A stretch of 64,000 nt of DNA. Source: Paguma larvata (lineage: Eukaryota; Chordata; Mammalia; Carnivora; Viverridae). Position 1 is the first letter of the stretch; every line of letters begins with the position of its first letter. Under the pieces are notes generated by a model. The model was not told the DNA's origin, did not search any database, and saw nothing but the letters and a program-made list of their open reading frames with translations. The stretch covers positions 66,935,788-66,999,787 of the forward strand of contig CM057836.1 in the NCBI GenBank assembly GCA_030068075.1, given 5' to 3'. Positions 46,206 to 57,310 of this stretch are shown here, in pieces. Made by a program: the position numbers and the translations under genes.

Positions 46206-46344
46206 TAAATAGAATTTTAAGATTTCTACTGAAAGGGGAGGAGGGCATTTCAATCTGGAGTATGGCATGCACAGGGAAGAACAGAGGTTAAGAAAGGTTA
46301 GTACCCTTTGAAGAAATAGTAAATAGTTTAATAATTAGCATACA

Positions 46345-46932
46345 TGCTAGGTAGGATTCTAAGATGATCCCCAAGAAACTCTGGCATTGGTGTACATGTA
46401 TTCAGTTTGTTTCCCCAAACATGAATCTAGGTGTCAATATAAAGACATTTGCAGATATAACTGAAGTCCCTAATTAGTGGAGTTTAAATTCATCAAAAGG
46501 AAGATTAACCTGAGTGCACCTAGCCTAAGATTAGGCTCACAATAAGTTAGATTGTAAGCAGCAGTCATTTTTCTCCATCTGGCCTGTGTGAAGAAGCAAA
46601 CTACCATGTTCTGAATGGCCTATGGTGGCAGTCCATGTTACAAAGACCTAAGGTAACATCTCTGAGCTGATAGCTTCTCATTTATTAATGGACATCAGTC
46701 CTACATTTCCAAAGAACTGAATTCTGACAATAACCGGTGAGCTTGAAAGAGGAGCTCGATGACACAGGGATTGGCTGTGATTGTGATTTCATCCTGATGA
46801 GATGATAAGCAGAGAAGCCATAGGGCCTATACCAGATTTCCGACTCATAAAAGCAATGAGATAATACATCTGCGTTGTTTTAAGCCACTTAGTTTATGAT
46901 CATTTGTTATGCAGCAATAGAAAACTAATACA
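46345..46932 (+). repeat. MLT1-like (ERVL-MaLR) LTR
   Basis: Contains GCAGATATAACTGAAGTCCCTAATTAG near the start and the typical end GTTTTAAGCCACTTAGTTTATGATCATTTGTTATGCAGCAATAGAAAACTAATACA. MaLR LTRs are non-coding and old. About 590 bases is long for an MLT1, so part may be another element. Confidence 0.72.
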
Positions 46933-47329
46933 AGTACATAGTGGAAAAATGCAAGACAAGTCCAGAAAAACATAGATTCACTTCTGCTTGGAGTTTTCAG
47001 AGATGAGGTGTTTGTAATTAATTTCTTTCTCTTCAAATTCGTTAGTATAAAAATGATGAAGGTGTTACCTAATTTAAAGTGTCTTTCAAATTGTATTTAG
47101 AATACCTGTGAACACTTTTATTAATTTCCATTTTTTTTTGACTCAAGCTGTGAAGTTATTTTTACCACCTCTTTTCTTAGGATACATACATATGTTTTCT
47201 TCTTTACAGTTAGGTAAAAAATATGTTGGACATTACTGATAATGTGCTGAAATATGTTGTTTACCTTTCTGCTTTGGAGAATTTGGAAACGATTTTCACA
47301 TATCAGTCTTTGATTTTAAAAGATAATTG
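46933..47329. other. AT-rich non-coding stretch
   Basis: No gene or recognisable repeat. Confidence 0.5.
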
Positions 47330-47539
47330 GTTTATTTAATGTTTATTTATTTTTTGAGAGACAGAGAAACAGAGCACAAGCAGGGAAGTGTCAGAGAGAG
47401 GGAGACACAGAATCCGAAGCAGATTCCAGGCTCTGAGCTGACAGCACAGAGCCCTATACGGGGCTCAAACTCATGGACTGCGAGATCATGACCTGAGCTG
47501 AAGTCAGATGCCTAACCGACTGAGCCACCCAGGTGCCCC
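47330..47539 (-). mobile_element. Felid SINE
   Basis: Reverse copy, nearly complete, head ending CACCCAGGTGCCCC at 47539. No target-site duplication visible. Confidence 0.94.
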
Positions 47540-47670
47540 AGTACTGTACAGGTTATTCTTACTCCCTAACATCATACTATATATAGATGTAAATGTTTAT
47601 GTAGTCATTATAAATATTATTTAAAGAAAAGTGAGAAAATACAAATAAACCTAAAGAAGATAGGACTTTT

Positions 47671-47850
47671 TTATTTTTAATGTTTATTTATTCTGAAAGA
47701 GAGAGACAGTGAGTCAGTTAGGGAGAGACAGAGAGAAGGAGAGAGAGAGAATCCCAAGCCTGACGTGGGACTTGATCTCATGAACCATGAGATTATGACC
47801 TGAGCCAAAATTGAGTCTGATGTTCAACTGACTGAGCCATCCAGGTACCC
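47671..47850 (-). mobile_element. Felid SINE with internal deletion
   Basis: Reverse copy lacking part of the middle (the GGCTCTGAGCTGTCAGC block is gone). Diverged direct repeats AAAGAAGATAGGACTTTT (47653-47670) and AAGAAAATAGGATTTT (47852-47867). Same orientation as the SINE 130 bases to its left. Confidence 0.93.
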
Positions 47851-47929
47851 TAAGAAAATAGGATTTTGAAACTGCGTGTAATATATATGCTTTTATATAT
47901 AATAGAGTTATACTTCTCATACTTCGTAT

Positions 47930-48390
47930 ATTTCCTATTAATGCTCTATTAAACTTGGTGGCTTGAGACAACACAAATTTATCCTGCAATGCTATAAATC
48001 CAAAGTCCAAAATGAATTTCACTGAGCCCAAAGTGTTGCTAGGGCTACATTATTTTATGAGGACTCTTAGTGAAAGTAAGTTTCCTTGTCTTTCCCACTT
48101 TTTACAGGCTGCCAGTACTGCTTGGCTTGTGACCTCCTTCACCTTCAAAGCCACGCTTGTCCTGTAGCATCTTCAGATCTCCCTCTGACTCTGACATGGA
48201 CCCTCCTGTCTTGTAACAATGCTTGTGAAAATATTTAGTCTACCTGGATAATCCAGGACAATCCCCTCATCTCAAGATCAGCTGATTAGCAGCCTTAATT
48301 CCTACACACCATGTAACATAACATACACATAGATTCTGAAGGCTAGGGCATGGCCATTTGTGAGGAACCATTAGTCTACGTACCACTCCT
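47930..48390 (-). repeat. MLT1-like LTR, antisense
   Basis: Starts with the antisense end pattern CTCTATTAAACTTGGTGGCTTGAGACAACACAAATTTAT and continues with TGGATAATCCAGGACAATCCCCTCATCTCAAGATC and ATAGATTCTGAAGGCTAGGGCATGGCCAT, the usual MaLR order on the minus strand. Confidence 0.72.
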
Positions 48391-49489
48391 AATATTTGCG
48401 TTTGGCATAGCACCATATATTCTCATATCTACATACCTTTAAGTACATGATCTTGCCAGTATACCTCATTTGTGTTTTTCCCTTATGATGTCATCAGCTA
48501 ATACTTATATAGTAAAGCAAAATGGTTATACATGTAGGCATTCCAGTGTTGGTTCTAAATTCAATGACAATGATTTAACGTGATCTGGTTTTAAAATTGT
48601 GTTGGCAGTTGATTCGGGGAAGAAAAAAATCTTCATTTATGGAAATAAAACTCTTGATAGGCTTTTAAATTATTTATATGATTCATTATTCAAAAATGTG
48701 TATTGACTTTTATTGAATTTGTATCTGGCATCTACCAGGATTTTATGGATTTTTTTTTCTCCATAATCTATGAATACAGCAGACATTAATATATATCCTA
48801 ATATGTAATTGCCTAGCAAAATGCTTACTTTATCATAGGCTTAGCTCTGTGTTTTCCTAGAAAGCAATGCACACTTGGTAATATTTTGTTAGATAATGCA
48901 GTCGCAATGTGGCAGGCTCAAAGAGAACACACAATGAGGCGGGAAAGGAGGAAAGTAAATATAAAGAGGTCTGTTCTTGAATGGCCTCAGCCTACTAATA
49001 AGTGAGGCTAATTTTTGGTTTTGCAAGACATCTTCAGAGGCCTGATGGAGTATGGCATCCAGAGGAAAAGAAGGGAAAGAATGTGTCCCTCACACACTCC
49101 TTCCTTTCACACATATCTCAATGGTAAGGTCCACTCCAAAGGGCCTTACATCACATGCACTTTCATGTTGCCAGACCTTCCCCTTCAGGTAGCCACGGGA
49201 GTAAGACATATTTCTTGAGACAGTGTTCCCAGTACATGGATGCACCAAGTAGCCTCCTTATTGGGTAGCGACATACAGCCCATGAAACAGCCTCACCTAT
49301 AACTGTGACCTTGGAAGTAGTGGAGTGGTCTGTATTTAAGAAACAAGCTTGGCAAAAATGTGAGTGTATGCATGTATGCACACACTGGTGATGAGGATGG
49401 GGAAAGTGATCGTGTGATTTTTTTAATAGATTACCAGTACAATTATGTGGCATTAGTCTTTAAATATATGTTAGATGCTTCAAAAAATT
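48391..49489. other. Non-coding stretch
   Basis: No gene or clear repeat. The minus frame at 49163-49453 (96 residues, His/Cys-rich start) has no recognisable zinc-finger spacing and no family match that I can see. Confidence 0.5.
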
Positions 49490-49800
49490 TTTAATGTTAA
49501 TACAACTGCACTTTTCTATCCTTTCTCCAAATTTTTATTTAAATTCCAGTTAGTTAACATACGGCATAATATTAGTTTCAGGTGTGGAACTTAGTGATTC
49601 ATCACTTACGTATAATACCCAGTCTTCATCACAAGTGCCCTCCTCAATGCCCATCACCTACCTAACCCATCCGCACCACACTGCACCCCACCCTTTAATA
49701 AGCCTCAGTTTGTTCCCTATAGTTAAGAGACTGTTTATTGATTTGTCTCTCTTCTCTCTCCCTCCCCACCCCAAGTTCATTTTGCCTTGGTATATTTTCG
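49490..49800 (-). mobile_element. LINE-1 3' end, truncated
   Basis: Antisense carnivore L1 3'UTR: TTTAAATTCCAGTTAGTTAACATACGGCATAATATTAGTTTCAGGTGTGGAACTTAGTGATTCATCAC, then AAGTGCCCTCCTCAATGCCCATCACC. Only the 3'UTR is left. No target-site duplication identified, so the ends are approximate. Confidence 0.85.
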
Positions 49801-49860
49801 AAACTCTCTATTTTTTATTTTAATTAGTATGTACGAATATTTTAGACATCATATATTCCT

Positions 49861-49970
49861 TTTTTAAAAGATTTTATTTTTTAAGTAAGCTCTATACCTA
49901 GCGTGGAGTACAAACTCACCACCCCGATATCAAGTCACATGCTCTACCAGCTGAGCCAGCCAGGTACCAC
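49861..49970 (-). mobile_element. Short tRNA-derived carnivore SINE, older type
   Basis: About 110 bases, unlike the other SINEs: no CT/GA-rich part. Minus-strand order is a GGTACCTGGCTGGCTCAGCTGGTAGAGCATGTGACTTGATATCGGGGTGGTGAG tRNA-like body and a short AAAATC tail. Imperfect 16-bp direct repeats, GACATCATATATTCCT (49845-49860) and GACATCATGTATTTCT (49971-49986), match at 14 of 16. It represents a separate SINE subfamily close to the parental tRNA. Confidence 0.88.
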
Positions 49971-49986
49971 GACATCATGTATTTCT

Positions 49987-50379
49987 TGCATATTGTTTGT
50001 TTTCACCCAATATGAGTTTTAATATGTGTATGATATTTTCTAATTATTTAACTGTTATATCTGATATGCTGGTATTTTTAGGCAATGATATTTTTTACCA
50101 GCCTTTGGTCATCTAAAAGAAAATTTACAAGTTCTGATTAAGATTCTGCGTATAACACTGCTCTCATTTACTTGCATTTCAAAATGTTTCCTGAATGATA
50201 GAAATGAGAGAAAATTTGGGGCTAATCATCTTAGAATTATGAATAATTATATGCATCAACTCTACATTTAAAAATGTTCCTGTAACAAGCCCCATACTAG
50301 AGTCCATAAGTGGATCACACATATAGATGGCTGTAATTATCATGGTAGAACATAGGCTGAAATTCCCTGACCTATATCT
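49987..50379. other. AT-rich non-coding stretch
   Basis: No gene or recognisable repeat. Confidence 0.5.
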
Positions 50380-50583
50380 ATGGTAACCAATGAGATATCT
50401 GGGATTATTTCAAATAATTTGGTGTGGGAAAGTGGCTGTATATAAATTAAACAAGATTGTCTATGAGTTTATGATAATTGCAGAAGCTGGGAGATAGTCG
50501 CATTAGGTATATTTGTATTATATTATTCTGTTTTCTTGTGTATATATTTAAAATTTACCATATAAAATTTCAAAAAAAAAAAA
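50380..50583 (+). repeat. Old repeat 3' end with A tail
   Basis: AAACAAGATTGTCTATGAGTTTATGATAATTGCAGAAGCTGGGAGATAG followed by TATTATATTATTCTGTTTTCTTGTGTATATATTTAAAATTT and an A tail is a common old mammalian retroelement 3' end, probably L1M-type. Family uncertain. Confidence 0.5.
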
Positions 50584-51027
50584 GACCAAGTACTAGGAGG
50601 GAACTTCCCCCTACAAAATACATTAGTGAGTTTTGAAGAAAAATAAAGAAAACATTCAAGGATTTATTCCATCCTTCAAAAAATTATATGAAAACTGCAT
50701 ACTCTGTCAGTAAGGGCACTTACTAAGCAGCAAAGAAGCAGCAAAGTCCGGGAAGATTAACCTGAGACTCTTCAGTTTTAATTGAGTTCTTCAAAGGGAG
50801 TGGTCCCAGCCTTGGGGATGGGGGGAACTCTGATGTCTAACAGAAGGAAATATAAACCCTCTATAGAGAAAATATCCCCAAATTGAGTCATTTAGCTTTC
50901 CAAACAACATCAAGCAAAAGTTAAATTAGGTTATCATAAAATATACGCTGCCTGGCATTCTTCCTCTGAATGGCCAGAAATGGTTTACCAGGTCACCTGG
51001 GTGACCGTTTTGTGTGTAACTTTCCTT
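50584..51027. other. Non-coding stretch
   Basis: No gene or recognisable repeat. Confidence 0.5.
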
Positions 51028-51039
51028 CAGTAAACTTTT

Positions 51040-51230
51040 GGCTCAGGTCATGATCTCATGGTTCATGGGTTTGAGCCCTACATCGGGCTCCAAGCTGATG
51101 ATACAGAGCCTGATTGGGATTCTCTTTCTCTCTCTCTCAGCCCCTCCCCCACTCATGCATGCACACTCTCTCTCCCTCAAAATAAACTTAAAAAAAAAAA
51201 AAAGAATACTTAATATTAGACCTACCCTCT
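51040..51230 (+). mobile_element. 5'-truncated felid SINE with extra 3' sequence
   Basis: The copy starts abruptly at GGCTCAGGTCATGATCTCATGG, lacking about 45 bases of head and A box, and runs to an A run ending at 51203. Another 27 bases of non-SINE DNA (51204-51230) follow before the right direct repeat. The duplication CAGTAAACTTTT is perfect (51028-51039 and 51231-51242). The inserted DNA therefore seems to include sequence from downstream of its source copy. Confidence 0.85.
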
Positions 51231-51289
51231 CAGTAAACTTTTAAATGCACAAAATAGTACTGTAACTATAGGTACTACATTGAACAACA

Positions 51290-51560
51290 GATACTATATG
51301 CATATAATGGAATACTATGCAGCCTTTAAAAAGAAGGAAATTCTACCATTTGTGACCATAGAGATGAATATAGAGGACTTTATGTAAGTTAAAGAAGCTA
51401 TTCACAGAAGGATAATGCTGTATAAGTCCTCTTATGTGAGGTAACTAAAATAACCACAATCATAAAAACAAAAAGTAGAATGGTGGTTGCTAGGAGCTGG
51501 GGGAAGTGGGAAATGATAAGTCGTTCAAAGAACATAAAGGCTGTTATGTAAGATGAACAA
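51290..51560 (+). repeat. Ancient L1 3' part
   Basis: Sense blocks: GCATATAATGGAATACTATGCAGCCTTTAAAAAGAAGG, CCATAGAGATGAATATAGAGGAC and AGTAGAATGGTGGTTGCTAGGAGCTGGGGGAAGTGG. Its 3' end appears to resume at 51890 after a MIR-containing interval. Confidence 0.8.
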
Positions 51561-51744
51561 ACACATTCCCTTTTAATGGAGGAGTTTTAGGGTCACAGAT
51601 CTTGCTCTAGTCATAAAGAAATGGGTGGAAGAGACTGGAATGGGAAGATGACAGGACAATCTCAAGTCTTTCACTTTCTGCTAAAAACTTTTAAATCTAT
51701 GAAATATTACTTGAGAAATGATAATGATGATAGCCAACCATAAA

Positions 51745-51889
51745 TGAATATTTATGCTGTTGTAGTCACTCTTCTAGATGCCTAAATTAAAATTATTATT
51801 CGTTAATGGCACATATTGACTCATTTAAACCTCAAAACATCCCTATGAGATATTACTTTTATGTTAATATGTCTATTACCTTGGTAGTG
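51745..51889 (-). repeat. MIR fragment
   Basis: Antisense MIR: TATTTATGCTGTTGTAGTCACTCTTCTAGATGCC, TTGACTCATTTAAACCTCAAAACATCCCTATGAGATATTA. Confidence 0.7.
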
Positions 51890-52005
51890 GTACTGATTTC
51901 ATCGGTGTATACATATGTGCAAACTCATCAAATCGTATACTTTAAATATGTGCAGTTTTTCATTTATCCATTATACCTTAATAAAACTATTAAATACAGG
52001 AAAAT
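51890..52005 (+). repeat. Ancient L1 3' terminus
   Basis: GGTGTATACATATGTGCAAACTCATCAAATCGTATACTTTAAATATGTGCAG followed by TTATACCTTAATAAAACTATTAAA is a standard L1M 3' end. Confidence 0.75.
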
Positions 52006-52009
52006 GACA

Positions 52010-52140
52010 TAGCAACATTTTTCTAGCTATGTCTCCTGAGGCAAGGGCAATAAAAGCGAAAATAAACTATTAGGACTACACCAAAATAAATAGCTTTGGC
52101 ACAGCAGAGGAAACAATCAACACAACTAAAAGACTGCTAC
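52010..52140 (+). repeat. Internal L1 ORF2 fragment
   Basis: AGCAACATTTTTCTAGCTATGTCTCCTGAGGCAAGGGCAATAAAAGCGAAAATAAACTATTAGGACTACACC is closely similar to 28926-29000 of the full-length L1 in this window. It has no tail, so it is an isolated internal piece of a younger L1 class than the relic beside it. Confidence 0.85.
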
Positions 52141-52639
52141 CCAGTCTCTTTATAGTGCTCCCTATGGACAGAATTTAAAGTGAAACCACCTGGTAAAGGA
52201 GACATTGGTTTGCTATCAACACTAGCATCAAATTGGAATGTAGATCAATGGGTCTGAAATTGAGAAACTTATTAATTCTCACATAATTTTCTTTCTCGAT
52301 CTCCCAATTCATCACATGATGGTTGTGTAAGTAAAAACTAAAATATATGTTTGGGTGTATGTGCGTGTGTATTATGAATACTTTTGGAGTCACAGGGTTT
52401 ACAATGTAGTAAATGCTTTTCAGGGAGCACAACACTCTGGAATTTATATACTTTTACTATTTGGCAAGGGTCTCATCAGTTTGCTGGAAGCAAACTCAGT
52501 CTCTTACATGGTCATGCAAAATGATTCAATTATTTTCTTACCATTTTAGGAACTAAAATGATATTGTTAAAAACCTGAGTAATTATTATGTAATCAAAAG
52601 ATGATTGGACAGAAAAGACAGAGATTTGAGAATGAAGAG
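52141..52639. other. Non-coding stretch
   Basis: No gene or recognisable repeat. Confidence 0.5.
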
Positions 52640-52800
52640 ATTTGGATTTTGGTCCAATGTTTGCTAGATTAGTGGATATAGAATGTGGCATACGTTGCTT
52701 ACTCTTTCAGGTCCTATTTTTTCATCTGTTGAATGTGTGAGCTAGAGAAGGTGATCCTTAAGTCTCTGCTGGTTGTAATATTCCATGTATATTTCCCATA
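52640..52800 (+). repeat. MIR fragment
   Basis: GAGATTTGGATTTTGGTCCAATGTTTGCTAGATTAG, GTTGCTTACTCTTTCAGGTCCTATTTTTTCATCTGTTGAATG and GAGAAGGTGATCCTTAAGTCTCTGCTGG read as sense MIR. Confidence 0.65.
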
Positions 52801-52822
52801 AAGAACTGCAGTAGGCTTCATT

Positions 52823-53075
52823 TGTTCATTAGTTAGTGAAATAATTAATTTAATTTGTAATAATGATTTTATACACTCATTTCTGGGCCCTAGAAAGTTG
52901 GTGAAAAACACAGTTACATTGTACTGGAAAGTTCATTTTTTTTAACTTTTTGTTCACTAATTAAATAATTAATTTTAATTTGAAATAATGATTTTATACA
53001 CTCATTTCTGGGCCCTAGAAATTTGGTGAAAAACATTGTACCTGAAAAGTTCATATTTTATTTTCATACTTCTTT
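52823..53075. repeat. About 125-bp tandem duplication
   Basis: Copy one 52823-52950, copy two 52951-53075. The centre ATGATTTTATACACTCATTTCTGGGCCCTAGAAA is identical in both (52863 and 52988 starts), and each begins TGTTCA(T/C)TA. Small indels elsewhere. Confidence 0.95.
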
Positions 53076-54245
53076 TCATCTTTCAAGTCATGCGATGGTG
53101 TCAGGACATATTTTTATTTTCCCTTCTGAGTTGATCACAGCTGAATAGCTAGGATGACTATAAATGAGTGGCTAGAATGACTACTGTAGACATGTTCTGG
53201 ATCTCATAGAGGTATTTATAAAATTATTCTTAAGGGTCAGACATGCGTCAAGACCAAAATTAGGTAATATCTGCTGCCAACATGCTATTGTGGCTTTATG
53301 GTTTATACTTTTAACATATTTCTCTAAGACTTTTCAGAAAAATAAATAAATAGAAGGGTTTCTTATCAATGACTAAACAAAACCTTTGAAAAATAATTTT
53401 ATCAATGTAGGAGTTGTTTTGGTTCTAAGTCTAGACACAGTAGCAATTTCATTTGAAATAGTTTCTCAGTTTCCCCTTGTATTGTTAAACTGCAGGAGCA
53501 GATGCACACTTTCCCTCAATTTTATCTTGTCAGTAACATTTAATCCCATAGACTGTGATTAAATTTATATCAACATATGAACATGTATTAAACATATATT
53601 TTCTAAGATGCTTAAACTTCAGTGTCTTTTTTATAACATATTTTGCATTGCTTTTCTTTTCCTATTTAGAATTAATTAAGATATACATCAACATACCTTT
53701 AAAACCTTTAAAACCCAAAGCAGTTGAATTGAACATTGATGCAATTACCCTAGCGATTTCTTTTCTTCAGAAGATACTAGCTGTGGTAGGATCTGTAAAA
53801 TCGCTTATCATTTGTCTTTTCTTCTTCTTCTGAAATGACTCTCTGCTTTTAAATGATACTTACTTCTCTGAAGCCCCCTGTGTATTCTAGTTCTCTTTTC
53901 ATCTAGTCTGGGAGTATATATTATACTGTTTTAGTGAGAGAGGGAGAGAGAGAGAAAGATAATGCAGTCTCAAGTTCTGATTAGTGGTAATATATCAACT
54001 ATTGAATCATACAAATGGTATTTATATACTTTGTTTAAGTACAACAGGTGGAGTTTAGTAGAAACAGGAGGATGGAGCAAGGAAATGGTGGTTGGATAAA
54101 GGCTGTACTCTCTCAAAGTTATGTAGACAAATGAGTTTCAAATCTGTCTATATATCAACAAAATATGAATAGTATAAATGTTTGGGGCAAATGAAAAACT
54201 CTAAGCAATAAAAAAGCATCCCTGACATTGTCAAGAAAATTAAAT
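53076..54245. other. AT-rich non-coding stretch
   Basis: No gene. A GA-rich run lies at 53936-53960. The 92-residue plus frame (53555-53833) is hydrophobic from T-rich DNA and has no family features. Confidence 0.5.
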
Positions 54246-54330
54246 ACACTTTAATTACTTTAAAAATACACTTACACTTTAATTACTTTACACTTACACT
54301 TTAATTACTTTAAAAATATACTTACACTTT
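54246..54330. repeat. Three-copy local tandem repeat
   Basis: The unit ACTTTAATTACTTTA occurs at 54248, 54276 and 54298, joined by AAAAATACACTTAC-type spacers of unequal length. Periods are 28 and 22 bases. Confidence 0.93.
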
Positions 54331-54569
54331 CTTAAGGCCATGATTTCCAGTTTTCTAATTTTAATTTGATTTAAATTTTTAACACTCCCAATTAGACATT
54401 TCATTCAAAAGCCACAGTAGTTCTTTAAGAAGAGCAACATATTTCTTCATGGCCCAAAGTATTGAGAAAACGCTCTTATTTTTGTTAACTATCTTATTTA
54501 ACTGACACATTGATTAAGAAGGAGAGAAGGGAAAAATTAAATCAATGTATAATTTGCTGTAGTTACCTA
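54331..54569. other. AT-rich non-coding stretch
   Basis: Nothing recognisable. Confidence 0.5.
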
Positions 54570-54925
54570 TGCTATTATGCTAAACAAATTGTTACAACAA
54601 TCTCAGATGCTAGTGGCTTATATAACTACAGAATTATCTCTCACTCATGTCACAGTCCAGTTGAATATTTTGTGGCTAGATTGCCATGTAGGAGAGGACT
54701 CAATGATTCAGGCCATTTCTGCTCAGTGAGTCTGTCTATGTTGCTCCCTCATGGCCCCTGGATATTTGGCCTCTATTCAGGAAAGCAGAGAAGAAAGAAT
54801 GAGGAAGCTTACAGGGGAATGTCATGGTCCATGTCTGTAAATGATGTTTATCACTCCGTCCACATTCCACTAGCCAGAAGGCTGGGATGTGAGGTTTGGC
54901 TTTCTGTCCAATATCTATGTTGACT
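54570..54925 (-). repeat. MLT1-like LTR, antisense
   Basis: CTATTATGCTAAACAAATTGTTACAACAATCTCAGATGCTAGTGGCTTATATAACTACAGAATTATCTCTC is the antisense start of a MaLR LTR, and TCCACATTCCACTAGCCAGAAGGC fits its interior. The 137-residue plus frame (54510-54923) lies almost wholly in this relic and is a chance frame. Confidence 0.65.
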
Positions 54926-55723
54926 CCACTAAATATCAGTATTGATAGAAAAATATTTCCAGAATCTTTTCTTAACATAAAAACTAAGTCTTAAAGACAC
55001 TTATGGTGATCCATTCTTACTGCTTTGCCTAGAACTACCTGATTTTAAAACTGAAAGTAGTACATCCCAGAAAATCCATCCTGTCCTGGATAAACTGGGA
55101 GTGCTGGTTACTGTGCAAACATCTAGTGTCTTAAGATGTCAGCAAATTGAATCTGTTTCTAGATCCACTACAAAAATGCTATGTCTATCCTGCTATACGT
55201 TCATTAACAAATAATAGAGGGAAAAGAAAAAATCTTGAAACTCAGAGAAAATCTTAAAAACTTTTCATTATGGAATGAAAAGTCACTTCAGTAACTGGCC
55301 CAAAAGGAACCTAGGATCATATTACTCTAAGCGTCTAGAATCCCCAAAAATTAGAGAGCTCATCTAATGATTACCATAGGGAATTAAGCGCTAGAGAAAT
55401 TCAGAGAATCTCTAGGGGAAAATGTCCCTGCAGAAAGATATATGTAGGTCTATGAAATAGAGTCAATGTTGTGCTATTTTATTAGCTCATAGGAAATACA
55501 GAGTCAAATTTTGGTCTTAGGAATATTTACCAACTCTTCTCAAGGTAGGGGACTTTCCTTTTTCTGTTCTGTTCAAAAAGTTCCACTTGTTTTTAATCCT
55601 AAATGTACTGTTTTTTTTTTTTTTAGATTTAACTTTTAAACTGCTTCAGCAAATGAGTAGGATATTCGAGTTAAAAAAAAAAAAAAGAAGAGGAACTCAG
55701 GAAAAAAAAAGTATCTTTGACTT
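54926..55723. other. Non-coding stretch
   Basis: No gene. A T run (55610-55624) and an A run (55672-55685) face each other across about 48 bases and could pair as a weak hairpin. Confidence 0.5.
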
Positions 55724-55965
55724 TTGGCTCCTGACAAGATGGCAAATGAGCACAGGAATATGACTCCTTTCCCAGAGCTTAACCTTGGAGATGCTATGAA
55801 AGCTAGAAGGAAGTGGACAGATCTCAGAACAGTAAAACCTGGAAAAGAGAGGCCTCCCAGAGAGGCAAAGGTGCTAGGTTTTTGGTCCCTGATTAGAAAG
55901 CTAGAAGCCCCACTGGGGGACTGAGAGAAGAAGAGCAGTATTACTGTCCCTTTGTTTTCTCTTCC
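55724..55965 (+). repeat. Possible ancient L1 5'UTR piece
   Basis: GGCTCCTGACAAGATGGCAAATGAGCACAGGAA resembles L1 5' ends, which carry AAGATGGC near their start, and GAGAGGCCTCCCAGAGAGGC is GC-rich as L1 5'UTRs are. The 66-residue frame here has no family features. Assignment is tentative. Confidence 0.35.
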
Positions 55966-57089
55966 CCAAATTGCCTGAGGGTATCACTGCTCACCTGTTC
56001 TTTCACTGACAAGATCAAAAAGAGAATATACAGGGGAAAAGGGGTAACAGGGGTTAGGGAGTAAGAGAGCTGGCTGTGCTGAAGGACACATAAGAAGGGA
56101 TGAAGTAAAGGAAGTAAAGGAAGGATGATATTTCAATCCTTGTTGTCCATCACCCTCTCTGCCCTCAGTCAAAAGATTAAAATATATTCACCTAATTTAT
56201 AAAGCATATTTAAAATTCCAATTTCTAACCTGATGAAGATAGCATAAGAACAGTAAAGCACAGGCTTATTTCATTTATGAAAATAGATCTGAAATTTCCA
56301 AGTAAAATATTAGTTTTCAGCCGTATTAAGAATGTTTAATGTGTATTTAAATTTAAAAAAATACCAGAGTCATTTCTTTATTCTAAAACAAATATTTACT
56401 ATCAGAAGAAAAAATATTTTACATGCTTAAGATACCTTTTGTTCATGAAGCATGTGTCAAGTATCTAGGTCATCTTTTCAAACATAAAGATGACATTGTA
56501 GGTGCTTTTTGATGCCTACACATTGGAAATATTTTGACAGATGGAGTATAAAGAATTTACACACTTAGTAAGTAGTTTTTTGTTTTTACTTTAGTATAGA
56601 ACTAGGAATCTTAGCTACTCTAAGATTAATCAGCTACTCTAAGATCTTTCTTCAGTTTTAAATTTCCTTTTAATCTTATCTGTATAAATATATTTCTTAC
56701 TGAATATTTTTCTGTACAAAAGGATAAGTTTACTTCCACACTAATTGGCTTCAAGAGTATATTACGTTTTATCACATTCTCCTATGTTTTATTCCTTGAA
56801 TGCAGGCATGATTTGATGTCTAAATATCTGATAATATAAGTTACCACAACAATTGTGTGAAGGAGGAAAATCATGTAGCAATTTTCCCAACTATAATAGA
56901 TAAAAAAAATACCAAACATCAACTCATAATGAAAAAATCATTCAAAACCAAGCAACTTGTTTTATTAAATTTACTACCGTGTGTGTGTGTGTGTGTGTGT
57001 GCATGTGTGTATCATATCAACGCCAAGCCTAATACTTAAGATAAAAATAATTAACACAAGACATATTACCTCTAAGGAAAAAAAAAGTT
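55966..57089. other. AT-rich non-coding stretch
   Basis: No gene. Contains a small direct repeat AGCTACTCTAAGAT (56612 and 56632) and the TG microsatellite listed separately. Confidence 0.5.
56979..57009. repeat. (GT)n microsatellite
   Basis: About eleven GT units, one CAT interruption, then two to three more. Confidence 0.96.
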
Positions 57090-57310
57090 CATTATTACTC
57101 CTCTTTTTCACCATAGACTGAAAATCCTGGCCAAAAATGTCAGAGGAACCAAAAAATAGAGATATAGAATCCAAATGATAGAGTCAAGATTGTCTTTACT
57201 TAGTAAAGATATAAATCACTATATACACAGCTCTAAAAATTCAATGGTTATTGTGGCCAAGATCAAATTTCAAAAATCAATTGTGTTCTAGGAGTTTTAC
57301 TTCTTGTGTG
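57090..57310 (+). repeat. Ancient L1 ORF2 relic
   Basis: AAAATCCTGGCCAAAAATG, AAGATTGTCTTTACTTAG and GGCCAAGATCAAATTTCAAAAATCAATTGTGTTCTAGGAG read as a diverged sense L1 reverse-transcriptase region. Confidence 0.55.

Noticed and set aside
305..51230. Recurring 200-bp units in both orientations considered as a CRISPR-like or satellite array
   Set aside because: Copies are dispersed, in mixed orientation, mostly with individual target duplications and A tails, so they are SINEs.
54510..54923. 137-residue open frame
   Set aside because: Almost wholly in an antisense MLT1-like LTR relic; no recognisable protein.
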